Positions 17,772 through 26,296 of a stretch of DNA of 64,000 bases are shown piece by piece (positions within the stretch are counted from its first letter, which is position 1; every line of letters starts with the position of its first letter). This stretch comes from Crocinitomicaceae bacterium (lineage in GTDB: Bacteria; Bacteroidota; Bacteroidia; Flavobacteriales_D; Crocinitomicaceae): assembly GCA_029252405.1 (NCBI GenBank), contig JAQXBM010000064.1:85096-149095 (forward strand), read 5' to 3'. The notes beneath the pieces were generated by a model that saw nothing but the letters and a program-made list of their open reading frames with translations, made no database searches and was not told the DNA's origin. A program made the translations under genes and the position numbers.

Positions 17772-18216
17772 TCAATAATTCTTCCAATCGGCTGTTAACT
17801 TTGAGTTGTTGGATTTGATGATGGTAAAAAGCTCATCGGCAATCTTAGACTTGGTTTTATAGTCCATATTTCCATCGTTCAAACTACGAGGATAGCCTTT
17901 GCCTGATTTCAAATCAAACATAGCGTGTACATCGTTCGGATCGTCGTATGTTAAATACACTATGTTATCAAAGGAGAATACTTTAAATGCCGTTATATCG
18001 TCAAGGTAATCGTAAGCGCCGAACAGAAACGTTTTGGGGGAAATCACTTCACCCTTTTTGGAAACTATTTCAAAGTAAACGGCCGATACAACGTCAATTT
18101 CGTTGTCCTGTGTGATGTGAAAGAAGGTGTCTTCTTGACGATGAATTTCGACAAGACCTATGTCCCGCGTATCAGAACAGGAGGAAAGCGCAAGAGTAAA
18201 AATGTGATTTTCTCAT
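17772..18216 (-). pseudogene. Small lipoprotein with a disrupted 5' end
   Basis: The open frame from 18212 down to the stop at 17772 encodes about 146 residues. Its first part reads ENHIFTLALSSCSDTRD, which contains a lipobox (LSSC). The frame has no ATG, GTG or TTG before a GTG at 18045-18047, and is closed by TGA at 18213-18215. An ATG at 18214-18216 sits one frame away: removing one base from the A4 run (AGAAAATC) or the T5 run (CATTTTTAC) joins MRNHIFTLALSSC or MRKSHFTLALSSC to the body. So either a single-base insertion disrupted the gene, or the read has a homopolymer error, or an ATT start is used. The body (about 125 residues after Cys) matches no family I know. If only the GTG start were used, a 91-residue protein without export signal would result. 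Confidence 0.6.
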
Positions 18217-18238
18217 AGTCACTCTGACTTACGAAATC

Positions 18239-19723
18239 TTATCGCTTATAGTAAATCCAAGCACCTGGAGCCATACTTTGAAGTTTGGATAATTCAGCAT
18301 TTGCCGCTTCAGAAGTAGGGTACGATTGCATACTCACCGCGTGTAATTCACCTTTCATAAACACCTCGGAATTCATCCCTTTCGATTTGAATTCAGCAGC
18401 CAATCTCTTAGCATTCGCCTCCGACGAAAATGCTCCGGCAATTACTTTATACGGTCCGCCCGAACTTGATGAAACAGTTACGGGAGCAGGTTTTTTCACT
18501 TCAGGCTTGATTACTTCAGGCTTTGGCTCAGGTTCGAAATCTATCGTTTGACTTGATCCTTCATCGTTACCGTCTCCTTCATCCATGAATCCTTCTTCTC
18601 CAGTGTCAGAGCTTCCTTCGTATTTACTTTCGCCGTCGGACTCTACACCGTACTTGTCTTCTTTTATTTCATTCGAAATTTCATCTTTCAACGAATTCTT
18701 TTCCGCTTCTTCGTCATTACCCGCAAAGTATTGCTTTATGTCGTTGAAATTTCGACCAACATATGCTCCACCTGCAATAATTCCTAGCGCCACAATGATA
18801 ATCGTGATCCAAAATCCGGCACCAGCTTTTTTCTTTTCTTCTTCTTCTCCTGATTCTTCATCAGAATTAACTTCATCTGTTGAGTCAATTTCAGGATCAA
18901 GCGCTACGGCTGAAGTTGGAGCAATATCGTCCAATAAGGGAGAAGGTTCCAGCGTTGTTTTCTCTGGAATAAATTCCTCTACGACTTCTGCGGCGTTGAA
19001 CGTTTCAGTGATTGTTTCTCGAATTTCAGTCTCTTTTTCTGAAACGTCAATAGGTTCAGGAGCAACAGGTGGTTCTGGCTTAACAACGGGCTCTGGCTCT
19101 GCAATTGGCTCTGGTTCGATTGCTGCTTCAGGTTCAACTGCCGGTTCAGGTTCCGAGATTGCCTCAGGTTCACTCTCAGCGACTGGTTCTGGTTCCACAA
19201 CTGGCTCGGGCACAACTTCTGGCTCCGGTTCAACGTTGGGTACAGGTTCTGAAATAGCTTCAGGCTCAACTTCGGGCTCAGGTTCAGCAATCGGCTCTGG
19301 CTCAACTTCAGGAGCTTCATCAACGATTGGTTCATCCTCAACGACAGGTTCTGCTTCAACAATCGGTGCAGCTACTGGAGCGGTAACTTCTTCGTTCTTT
19401 TCAGTAGCGTTTTTCCAATTTTCAAATTCGACATCTCCGTCATCTTTCTTCTTGAAAGTTCCCAATTCGAACATCGAGTAGGATTCGCCTTTGTCCAATT
19501 CCGCCTTGATTTCACGGACGTACTTTGCAACCATGTTTTTAGCATCGGCTTCGTCAATACCGTCATTCTCAGCGATGAAAGCTGCCAATTTACCGTCGTC
19601 ATGCTGTAAATACGGCATAAACATCGTTTCTCCAGTTGCTTTGTTGGTGATTGTCAATGCACCCAATCCAGGGATAATGATTGTATTGCTTTCTTTGAGA
19701 ATCTCGAGTAAATACTTGTCCAT
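18239..19723 (-). CDS. HU-like domain plus SPOR domain membrane protein
   Basis: The 494-residue protein has three parts. Residues 1-105 form an HU-CCDC81-like domain ([36 protein letters not shown]). Residues about 110-300 are a low-complexity Pro/Glu/Val/Ala spacer built from repeated EPEP units. A transmembrane helix ([21 protein letters not shown]) follows at about 297-317, and an acidic linker leads to a C-terminal SPOR domain (about 422-494, [25 protein letters not shown]), which binds denuded peptidoglycan at division sites. Topology places the HU-like part in the cytoplasm and SPOR in the periplasm, so it may link septal wall to nucleoid or cytoplasmic partners; that is inference from domains. 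Confidence 0.85.
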   Translation of the reverse strand: MDKYLLEILKESNTIIIPGLGALTITNKATGETMFMPYLQHDDGKLAAFIAENDGIDEADAKNMVAKYVREIKAELDKGESYSMFELGTFKKKDDGDVEFENWKNATEKNEEVTAPVAAPIVEAEPVVEDEPIVDEAPEVEPEPIAEPEPEVEPEAISEPVPNVEPEPEVVPEPVVEPEPVAESEPEAISEPEPAVEPEAAIEPEPIAEPEPVVKPEPPVAPEPIDVSEKETEIRETITETFNAAEVVEEFIPEKTTLEPSPLLDDIAPTSAVALDPEIDSTDEVNSDEESGEEEEKKKAGAGFWITIIIVALGIIAGGAYVGRNFNDIKQYFAGNDEEAEKNSLKDEISNEIKEDKYGVESDGESKYEGSSDTGEEGFMDEGDGNDEGSSQTIDFEPEPKPEVIKPEVKKPAPVTVSSSSGGPYKVIAGAFSSEANAKRLAAEFKSKGMNSEVFMKGELHAVSMQSYPTSEAANAELSKLQSMAPGAWIYYKR

Positions 19724-19759
19724 AGTTGATCTTTAGCGAATGAAAATAAGTATAAAAAT

Positions 19760-20614
19760 TTAGAATAAGTCCTTAAATCTGAAGGTGTCTTTGAGTCGGA
19801 CGCCCTTTTCCGTATGTTGAAGCGTCGCGCACTCATTGGCAATATCGTGTTCCAAAAACAGAATCATCTCCTTGTCAACCGCCTTTGTCAAGAACTGACC
19901 TTTTTCTTCAAGCGTGATTAACGGGCGCGTATCGTATCCCATAACGTACGGCAGTGGAATGTGACCAACACTTGGTAGCAAATCGGCCATGAAAACAAGC
20001 GTTTTTCCTTTGTAATGGATGTGTGGAATCATCATACTGTCCGTGTGCCCATCTACAAAAAGTACATCGAAGTTGTTGAATACATTTTGCGTGAAATCAC
20101 CATTTCTTTCTACGAACTTTAACTGTCCGCTCTCTTGAATAGGCATGATGTTTTCCTTTAAGAAGGATGCTTTTTCTCGATTGTTGGGTTCCGTAGCCCA
20201 TTTCCAGTGCTGCTCCGTGCTCCAATAGTGTGCATTTTTGAAAGCAGGTTCAAATCCCGTGCGATCTTTGTTCCACTTGATGGCTCCGCCACAATGATCA
20301 AAATGCAAGTGCGTTAAGAATACATCTGTGATGTCATCTGCCGAAAACCCAAGTGCATTCAAGTTCGGCTCAAGACTATTTTCATCCGATAAAAAGTAAT
20401 GAGAAAAGAATTTTTCAGTTTGTTTATCTCCAATTCCAGTATCGATCAAAATCAATCTGTCTCCATCTTCGATAAGCATGCAACGCATCGTCCAATCGCA
20501 CATGTTGTTGTCATCTGCTGGGTTCGTTCGTTGCCACAATATCTTCGGAACAACTCCGAACATTGCACCGCCATCCAATTTAAAATTTCCTGAGCTTAGT
20601 GGGTATATCTTCAT
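19760..20614 (-). CDS. MBL-fold metallo-hydrolase
   Basis: A 284-residue metallo-beta-lactamase-fold hydrolase with the zinc motif HLHFDHCGG (HxHxDH), an upstream LILIDTGIGD strand, a later histidine in FVDGHTDSMM and DLLPSVGHIPLPYVMGYD near the C-terminal metal ligands. It resembles the lactonase-like branch (quorum-quenching enzymes and relatives), but the substrate is not readable from sequence. The ATG at 20612-20614 gives the usual start MKIYPLSSGNFKLDGG; an in-frame upstream start at 20686 would add 24 atypical residues. Monocistronic on the minus strand. Confidence 0.85.
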   Translation of the reverse strand: MKIYPLSSGNFKLDGGAMFGVVPKILWQRTNPADDNNMCDWTMRCMLIEDGDRLILIDTGIGDKQTEKFFSHYFLSDENSLEPNLNALGFSADDITDVFLTHLHFDHCGGAIKWNKDRTGFEPAFKNAHYWSTEQHWKWATEPNNREKASFLKENIMPIQESGQLKFVERNGDFTQNVFNNFDVLFVDGHTDSMMIPHIHYKGKTLVFMADLLPSVGHIPLPYVMGYDTRPLITLEEKGQFLTKAVDKEMILFLEHDIANECATLQHTEKGVRLKDTFRFKDLF

Positions 20615-20752
20615 GTGTTTAAAATTTTTCTGTGGACGAAAATGCAGAAAAAATTCTGCACCCATGGAACCGCTTCGCTCTCTCATGATATTTTTTAATC
20701 ATGTCTTGGTTTTATATTATGATTAATAAAAATCATGCTCGTTTCATGCTGT

Positions 20753-21619
20753 CTAATTGGCTATGTAAAGTACGCAAATTGCAAGAATCGCTGAAATTAA
20801 TCCAATGATTTTCTGTGTTGTTGTAGCTTCTTTGAAAGCTGCAAATCCGATAATAGCGGAGAGCAGTACAACTGACACATTGGTGATTGCCAGTACGGTG
20901 GAGTCATTCCAGCCTGTTGTTTCATAAGATCGAAGTAAGAGATAAATCGAGAAGTAGTTGGGAACTCCGAGAATGATTCCAGCTATTACGTTTTTAAATT
21001 GAAATTTCGCTTTTCCTTGAATGTATCGAACGATTAGAATGAGTAAACCAATTGTTCCTGCAATTCCCAATCCAATAGCCGAGAAAAGGGAATCTTGCAG
21101 TAATTCGAGGTGGGTGTTTTGAACGTAGTTCAGAATAAAATCAAGCGCTCCTCCACCAAAGAAAAGTGCAATTAACATCCACAGCGCTGAGTTTCCTCCG
21201 TCGTTTGATTTAGAGGGTTTCGAAACCAAGTAAACGCCAACGAAAGCCAGTAAAATCCCTAAAATTTTCAACAATGTAATGGATTCTCCATATCCAACAA
21301 TCATAAAAATGAGGGAGATTGCCATGCTCATTTTTATAGCGATCGAAGTCGATGCTACTCCGTTCACCTGAGCGCTTTTTCCCATCAACAAGAATAATCC
21401 GATGAAGAGCAGTGCGCAAACAAAGGCATAATACATCCAGTCGCTCTGTTCGAGACATTCTGGGTTCCAGGTATTTCCGTAGAGAATAAAACCAATGGCA
21501 AATGCAGTGAAATAGTTGACAACGATTGCTTGAAACGTGTCGATTCCATATTTTTTGAAGAGCTTGAAAATTACAAAAATCGAACTAGAGCTCAATACGG
21601 AAAGTAGCAATGGAATCAT
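20753..21619 (-). CDS. EamA/DMT-family permease
   Basis: A 288-residue inner-membrane protein with about ten hydrophobic helices in two similar halves, as in drug/metabolite transporters of the EamA group. The N-terminal MIPLLLSVLSSSSIFVIFKLFKKYG and internal GILLAFVGVYLVSKP segments fit the repeat pattern. The substrate cannot be deduced. The start at 21617-21619 overlaps the ribD stop (ATGA) and excludes 43 non-membrane residues that an upstream start would add. It is probably co-translated with ribD; a link to flavin transport would be speculation. Confidence 0.85.
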   Translation of the reverse strand: MIPLLLSVLSSSSIFVIFKLFKKYGIDTFQAIVVNYFTAFAIGFILYGNTWNPECLEQSDWMYYAFVCALLFIGLFLLMGKSAQVNGVASTSIAIKMSMAISLIFMIVGYGESITLLKILGILLAFVGVYLVSKPSKSNDGGNSALWMLIALFFGGGALDFILNYVQNTHLELLQDSLFSAIGLGIAGTIGLLILIVRYIQGKAKFQFKNVIAGIILGVPNYFSIYLLLRSYETTGWNDSTVLAITNVSVVLLSAIIGFAAFKEATTTQKIIGLISAILAICVLYIAN

Positions 21620-22647
21620 AGGGGGCGAAGATAGGAAATGTGATCGCCAAAAAAGACTTCTTCCTTGATCTTTTGTCCATTGATTTGTGGAGCCGCCGTT
21701 CCAGATTTGAAAGCAGTGTTGCCGGTTATGATTCGTGCTTCGTCCCACAAGTTGGCATCAATAAATGATTGCAACACACGTTGACCGCCTTCAATTAAAA
21801 CAGATTGGATATTTCTTTCGTAAAGCGATTCCAAGATCAATTGGGGAGAAAGTTCTTTCAGTTGTATGTATAATACGTCTTTCTCGATTCCATCTTTTTC
21901 AACATTGAAAATAATCGTTTCGACTTCGGAGTTTTTTACCGTCGCTGTAGATGGGATTTCATTTCTGCTGTCCAAAACAATTCGCGTTGGATTCGTTCCA
22001 GCAACTGCTCTAATGGTCAAAGAAGGATTGTCATTGATTACCGTGTTTTTTCCAACCATGATAGCTTGAAGTTCGCTTCTCCAACGGTGCACGATTACTT
22101 GAGTCTCTGGCTTTGAAATCCATGAAACTTCTCCTTGTTTTCCTTCGGAATTATCCAATAAGCGATTTTTTGTTTGAGCCCATTTTAGAAGAACAAACGG
22201 TCGCTTCTTCTCATGGAAAGTAAAGAAAGCTCGATTCACGTCCAAGCACTCTTTTTCACACACACCAACGGTAACATCAATTCCGTGATCTTCCAATCGC
22301 TTGATTCCTTTTTTGAAAACCTTTGCGTGAGCATCGAGTGTTCCAACCACAACGCGTTTGAAGTTTTTCTCTACTAAAAGATCTGCGCACGGAGGGGTCT
22401 TTCCAAAGTGGGAACAAGGTTCAAGCGTAACGTAAATAGTACTTTCAGAAAACACACTATGATCCTTAACTGAATTCACAGCATTGACTTCCGCATGCGG
22501 CCCGCCAAATTCTTGGTGGTAACCTTCGCCAATAATTTTTCCATTGTGAACAATCACTGCGCCAACCATTGGATTTGGGGCGACTTTTCCCATTCCCAAG
22601 GCAGCCAGTTGCAGGCAGCGATGCATCATTTGTTCATCAAAAGTCAT
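21616..22647 (-). CDS. ribD: Bifunctional riboflavin deaminase-reductase
   Basis: RibD converts the pyrimidine product of GTP cyclohydrolase II by deamination and then NADPH-dependent reduction in riboflavin synthesis. The 343-residue protein has an N-terminal zinc deaminase domain with HAEVNAV (His and catalytic Glu) and PCSHFGKTPPC (two Cys ligands), and a C-terminal reductase domain from about residue 145 (PFVLLKWAQTKN, LTIRAVAGTNPTRIVLDSR, LIEGGQRVLQSFI). The ATG at 22645-22647 is preferred to the GTG five codons upstream. Both domains are intact. Other riboflavin genes are not present. Confidence 0.94.
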   Translation of the reverse strand: MTFDEQMMHRCLQLAALGMGKVAPNPMVGAVIVHNGKIIGEGYHQEFGGPHAEVNAVNSVKDHSVFSESTIYVTLEPCSHFGKTPPCADLLVEKNFKRVVVGTLDAHAKVFKKGIKRLEDHGIDVTVGVCEKECLDVNRAFFTFHEKKRPFVLLKWAQTKNRLLDNSEGKQGEVSWISKPETQVIVHRWRSELQAIMVGKNTVINDNPSLTIRAVAGTNPTRIVLDSRNEIPSTATVKNSEVETIIFNVEKDGIEKDVLYIQLKELSPQLILESLYERNIQSVLIEGGQRVLQSFIDANLWDEARIITGNTAFKSGTAAPQINGQKIKEEVFFGDHISYLRPL

Positions 22648-22680
22648 GCGACGAAGATACACAAAAGATCACGTTAGAAA

Positions 22681-24450
22681 TTATGGATTTGTGAGTTGAA
22701 CAACGGTAAAGTTTTCAAGTATTCCGCTGAATTCAAATTCAGAATCGACGTAGAATTTTGCAGTTGTACCTTTCTTCTGTTTCGGCACTTTATAGAAGAA
22801 TTCATAGGAATTTGATTTTCCTTCAGTGCAATAGACATTGAACAAGCGAATCCGTCGTTTTTTAAGTTGTTTCCCTTTGCCACTTCGGCACGCCAGATAA
22901 CTCGTTTGAAATCCATTTTCTGCTTTAATCGTGGCGCTAATTTTTAGCCAAGCGTCATCGGAGGCATTAACATCAAGATTTAAAAATGAGGTTTTACCTA
23001 TTTGGATGGGTTCATTGGATTGATGCAGTACTTTTTTCTTGAATCCACTTTCATCGTTGAGTATCTCGTCCGTATCCAGCAGGCTCATGTCAACAGGCGT
23101 AGGGTCGCTATTGAGATAGATGTGGGCGTAGTAAAGTCGATTGTTGTCTCGAGTATGAATGATTCCGTCGTTGTATTGTCCAATTTGAAAGAGGTTGACA
23201 AAAATTAAATAGCCTGCAACAGGAATCAAGAACCATTTCCATTTCTTTTGAAGGATGGTGTGAATAACTGCCGTCAATGGCAATGCGAAAATGGGGTAAC
23301 TTTGCGTCAATGCCCGTGTGGAGTATTGTGCTCCGTATTTCCAATCGGCCCAAGAAATAATGATCCAAATATTCAGCAAGCAAAAAATAATCACGGATCT
23401 TCTGAAGGGCATGTTTTTCATGAAAAAGAAACCAGCAATAAACAAAATGGTGACGGGCGTGTAAATGAACCATCCTGTTTCCCAGCCAAAAAGCACTCGG
23501 AAAAATGGCGTCAAAAATCGCCAGCTACTCCCAACGTCGTGGATGAAGGTTCCAGCGGTCATTTTCCAATAAATCAATTGGGGTAGAATACCAATTAAAC
23601 CAAAGGCAATGGTGATGTAAATGTGCTTTTTGTGTCTTCGAACAAGTGCCCATTTTTCTTGTTTCGCCTCTTTGGATTGCGTATTCCAGAGGAGCGGAAT
23701 AAACAACATGATTGCTTCAGTAGGGCGCGAAATGGTCGCCAAACCAATGATTAATCCAATGGCAGCCGCCCAAAAGAAGGTCGGTTTTTCATGCCATTTG
23801 ACCGTCGCGTAAAGAATTAGGACGTACAAAGGAAAAATGTAGACATGACTCAATCCTGCATCAACAGAAATGTATTGAATCAGGTTCGATGCCAAGAAAA
23901 GTAGAATCAAACTAATGGAAACGGCTAGGTCGTCGTAATACCGAAGGAGAATGTTCCGAAGTAAAAACAAGGCAAGAATGCAGTACAAAACTGCTCCGTA
24001 AGCCAAGGTGTACTGATAAGGTGGTGAGAATCCATCTGCGGGATAATCAGAATTGAGCGCGATTACATGCGCAATTCCAAATAGTGGCATCTGCATGATT
24101 GATACGCCACCCAAATATTTGTTGACGTAGTTACCATTGTCTGCTTTGTGCGCTTGGTAGAAGTTACCATCTGACAAATGGTATTTCTCGTTCATTTCTG
24201 GATACCAATCCAATTCTGTGAAATCGTCGTAAATGAATCCTGAAGGCAGGTACATGTAATATCCCAAACCATCCCAATTGGTGAGCATCATTGGGTAGCT
24301 TCTGTCAAAGTAAGAATAGGTGTATCGCGTTTGTAACAGCGTAACTGAAACAATAATACACGCGATAAGTGAGATGATATTCTTCAAAAACTGACAAATT
24401 TTGACCGAAGATAGGTTTTGAAAAGGAATTTTTGGCAGATGAAAAGTCAC
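22681..24450 (-). CDS. Polytopic membrane protein, GT39-like glycosyltransferase
   Basis: A 589-residue integral membrane protein with about ten to twelve helices up to about residue 440 and a soluble beta-rich C-terminal domain (about 450-589). The first outer loop is long (YTYSYFDRSYPMMLTNWDGLGYYMYLPSGF) and Asp/Tyr-rich, as in dolichyl-phosphate-mannose-type (GT-C) glycosyltransferases, and TISRPTEAIMLFIPLLW is a motif seen in that group. The donor and acceptor are unknown. It is transcribed away from the sRNA region and followed by ribD after 33 bases. Confidence 0.65.
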   Translation of the reverse strand: MTFHLPKIPFQNLSSVKICQFLKNIISLIACIIVSVTLLQTRYTYSYFDRSYPMMLTNWDGLGYYMYLPSGFIYDDFTELDWYPEMNEKYHLSDGNFYQAHKADNGNYVNKYLGGVSIMQMPLFGIAHVIALNSDYPADGFSPPYQYTLAYGAVLYCILALFLLRNILLRYYDDLAVSISLILLFLASNLIQYISVDAGLSHVYIFPLYVLILYATVKWHEKPTFFWAAAIGLIIGLATISRPTEAIMLFIPLLWNTQSKEAKQEKWALVRRHKKHIYITIAFGLIGILPQLIYWKMTAGTFIHDVGSSWRFLTPFFRVLFGWETGWFIYTPVTILFIAGFFFMKNMPFRRSVIIFCLLNIWIIISWADWKYGAQYSTRALTQSYPIFALPLTAVIHTILQKKWKWFLIPVAGYLIFVNLFQIGQYNDGIIHTRDNNRLYYAHIYLNSDPTPVDMSLLDTDEILNDESGFKKKVLHQSNEPIQIGKTSFLNLDVNASDDAWLKISATIKAENGFQTSYLACRSGKGKQLKKRRIRLFNVYCTEGKSNSYEFFYKVPKQKKGTTAKFYVDSEFEFSGILENFTVVQLTNP

Positions 24451-24457
24451 AAATCGG

Positions 24458-24480
24458 TTGATTTATCGAAAAAATGGAGC
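24458..24480 (+). promoter_or_regulatory. Upstream site of sRNA unit 1
   Basis: TTGATTTATCGA followed by an A-rich stretch and GGAGC. It is an imperfect inverted repeat (TTGAT-TT-ATCGA) placed 53 bases before the TTTGGCAC element, matching the site of unit 2 in position and sequence. A binding site for a transcription activator is inferred. Confidence 0.5.
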
Positions 24481-24510
24481 TATTCGTCTGATTTTTGGCA
24501 GTTTGATCAG

Positions 24511-24526
24511 GTTTGGCACATTTTTT
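24511..24526 (+). promoter_or_regulatory. Promoter-like element of sRNA unit 1 (sigma-54-like -24 box)
   Basis: The 16 bases GTTTGGCACATTTTTT are identical in the two units. TGGCAC is an exact -24 element of sigma-54 promoters; the expected -12 GC reads AG here, so the match is partial. The GG lies 26 bases before the conserved transcript block at 24541. A housekeeping TTG/TAnnTTTG promoter fits less well because the 14 bases where the -7 box would lie are not conserved between units. Confidence 0.5.
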
Positions 24527-24540
24527 AGACACTATATTCT

Positions 24541-24612
24541 CGAATAGTGGTTAGGTTAGGTTAACAGAGAACGCCTGTTCTCTGGGAAAGCGGTCGCAAG
24601 GCCGCTTTTTTT
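24541..24612 (+). ncRNA. Small RNA, unit 1 of a tandem pair
   Basis: A predicted transcript of about 70 bases. It has a single-stranded 5' part with three GGTTA units, then a perfect 8-bp hairpin CAGAGAAC-GCCT-GTTCTCTG (24565-24584), then a 9-bp terminator hairpin AAAGCGGTC-GCAA-GGCCGCTTT (24587-24608) with a GNRA loop and a T-run. The terminator stem has one G-U pair that is a G-C-type pair in unit 2, so the change keeps the fold. No coding frame fits. It lies between divergent genes and is read away from the GT39-like gene. The alternative is a leader/attenuator for the AtoE-like gene, but two complete terminators in series make independent RNAs more likely. Confidence 0.7.
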
Positions 24613-24665
24613 ATGCCCTAATGTGAAGATTCAGTTCGTCCATCTGAATAATTTCTCTGACCAGG

Positions 24666-24688
24666 TCGATTCATCGAATAAATAGGGC
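24666..24688 (+). promoter_or_regulatory. Upstream site of sRNA unit 2
   Basis: TCGATTCATCGA is a perfect inverted repeat (TCGAT-TC-ATCGA) followed by AATAAATAGGGC, 54 bases before the TTTGGCAC element. It is the counterpart of the site at 24458. Conservation of this block, while most of the sequence between it and the promoter differs, points to a regulatory protein site. Confidence 0.5.
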
Positions 24689-24719
24689 GTTTCAACAGTT
24701 TTTTCTATTTCACCGCAAG

Positions 24720-24735
24720 GTTTGGCACATTTTTT
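24720..24735 (+). promoter_or_regulatory. Promoter-like element of sRNA unit 2 (sigma-54-like -24 box)
   Basis: Identical 16-base GTTTGGCACATTTTTT; the -12 position reads TTCG in place of TTGC. The GG lies 25 bases before the conserved transcript block at 24749. Confidence 0.5.
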
Positions 24736-24748
24736 CGTCTAAAGTAAT

Positions 24749-24820
24749 TGAATAGTGGTTAGGTTAGGTTAACAGAGAACGCCTGTTCTCTGGGAAAGCG
24801 GTCGCAAGACCGCTTTTTTT
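24749..24820 (+). ncRNA. Small RNA, unit 2 of a tandem pair
   Basis: Second copy of the RNA at 24541, offset 208 bases. From TGAATAGTGG through the terminator it differs from unit 1 at only two or three positions. Hairpin 1 is CAGAGAAC-GCCT-GTTCTCTG (24773-24792) and the terminator is AAAGCGGTC-GCAA-GACCGCTTT (24795-24816) followed by T residues to 24820. The shared 5' GGTTA repeats would be the likely base-pairing region. Ends 93 bases before the AtoE-like gene. Confidence 0.7.
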
Positions 24821-24913
24821 GTGCCCAAATTTTCTTGGAATTCAATTGGCGAATGATGCTTCACATTCGCTTTTTCTTATTTTCGTACGAGGAACAACTT
24901 CGAATCAACTTCT

Positions 24914-26293
24914 ATGAAATTGCTTAACGGTATCGAGAAAGTATTTAAATCGTTTTTACCGACGCCTTTCACCATCGCTATTCTCATTACCATTGTCACT
25001 TTTCTCCTAGCGTTTTCTTTAACGGATTCTGATTTGGATTCAGGCTCGCGAGGATTGGAACTCGTTGGGTTTTGGTACAACGGCCTCTGGAAAACGACAC
25101 TACTGGAATTCGCTGTGCAGATGATGTTGATGCTTGTTTTGGGACATGCTCTAGCTCTCACAAAACCTGTCGATCGATTCATGAGTTTCATGACGCGGTT
25201 CTGTAATAATACGGCGACTTCAGCCTTCACAGTGACCCTTTTGACCATTCTTGTTTCTCTCTTCAATTGGGGCTTGGGGTTGATTTTTGGTGCCATCCTT
25301 GCGCGGAAAGTAGGGGAACAGGCAGCGATCAAAAACATCAATTTGAATTATGCACTGATTGGCGCTGCAGGATATAGCGGCTTGATGGTGTGGCACGGTG
25401 GAATTTCAGGATCGGCGCCCATTAAAGCATCTGAGCCCGGTCATGTCGCTTCATTGATGGAAGGTATTCTTAGTCCCGATGAGTTAGCGCACTTGCCGGA
25501 AAGCATCCCAATGACTGAGACAGTATTCGGATCAATGAACTTGTTCGTGATGGTGCTGCTCATTATTTGCATTCCGCTCTTCATGTTTTGGATCGGGAAA
25601 CGATCAAAGAAGTCCGACAGTTTGCCGGTGGTGAAATCTTCAACGACCGCTAACGAAGATATAGAAAGTACTAAAGTTGATAGTTCCCCCTGGTTTTCAC
25701 GAACCATTGGTTTATTGATTTGTGCATACGCGGTATATATTGCTGTTACCGCCATAATCAAGGATAAAGAATTTGTGCAGCCTAACTTTATCAATTTCAC
25801 TTTGCTCGGGTTGGGTTTACTGCTACATTCGAGTGTTCATGGGTTCTTAAAAGCGATTGATCAAGCGATTCGCGGAGCAGCAGGAATTCTCATTCAATTT
25901 CCTCTGTACTTTGGAATTATGGGCTTGATGATTGGCTCGGGTTTACTCCAAGTATTCTCTGATTTCTTCGTTGATATTTCCACGGAAGTTTCATTCCCTA
26001 TTTATTCCTTCATCAGTGCTGGAGTTGTGAATGTTTTTGTGCCAAGTGGAGGAGGGCAGTGGGGTGTTCAGGGTCCAATTATTGTTCAATCTGCCCTGGA
26101 GCTAGGTGTGAGTCTTCCTAAATCGATAATGGCGCTCGCCTACGGCGATCAATTGACAAATATGCTGCAACCATTTTGGGCTTTGCCACTTTTGGGTATT
26201 ACAGGATTGAAAGCGAAAAGCATTTTGCCTTATACGCTGTTGATGATGTTGGTGGGAGCGGTAATTTACCTCGCAGCGCTACTCATATTTTGA
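24914..26293 (+). CDS. Short-chain fatty acid transporter, AtoE-like
   Basis: A 459-residue inner-membrane protein with about 11-12 helices that matches the short-chain fatty-acid transporter family: FLPTPFTIAILITIVTFLLAF near the N-terminus, LFNWGLGLIFGAILAR, MVWHGGISGSAPIKA in the middle and FVPSGGGQWGVQGPIIVQSA near residue 378, followed by MLQPFWALPLLGI. Uptake of butyrate or acetoacetate is the usual proposal for this family; the exact substrate here is unknown. It is the first gene downstream of the tandem sRNAs and is followed after 3 bases by the Nramp-like transporter, so the two are likely one operon. Confidence 0.87.
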   Translation: MKLLNGIEKVFKSFLPTPFTIAILITIVTFLLAFSLTDSDLDSGSRGLELVGFWYNGLWKTTLLEFAVQMMLMLVLGHALALTKPVDRFMSFMTRFCNNTATSAFTVTLLTILVSLFNWGLGLIFGAILARKVGEQAAIKNINLNYALIGAAGYSGLMVWHGGISGSAPIKASEPGHVASLMEGILSPDELAHLPESIPMTETVFGSMNLFVMVLLIICIPLFMFWIGKRSKKSDSLPVVKSSTTANEDIESTKVDSSPWFSRTIGLLICAYAVYIAVTAIIKDKEFVQPNFINFTLLGLGLLLHSSVHGFLKAIDQAIRGAAGILIQFPLYFGIMGLMIGSGLLQVFSDFFVDISTEVSFPIYSFISAGVVNVFVPSGGGQWGVQGPIIVQSALELGVSLPKSIMALAYGDQLTNMLQPFWALPLLGITGLKAKSILPYTLLMMLVGAVIYLAALLIF

Positions 26294-26296
26294 TTC

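Noticed and set aside
18585..19481. A 298-codon plus-strand frame rich in Ser/Gly repeats
   Set aside because: It is the antisense of the EPEP repeat region of the HU/SPOR gene; the repeat makes long open frames on both strands.
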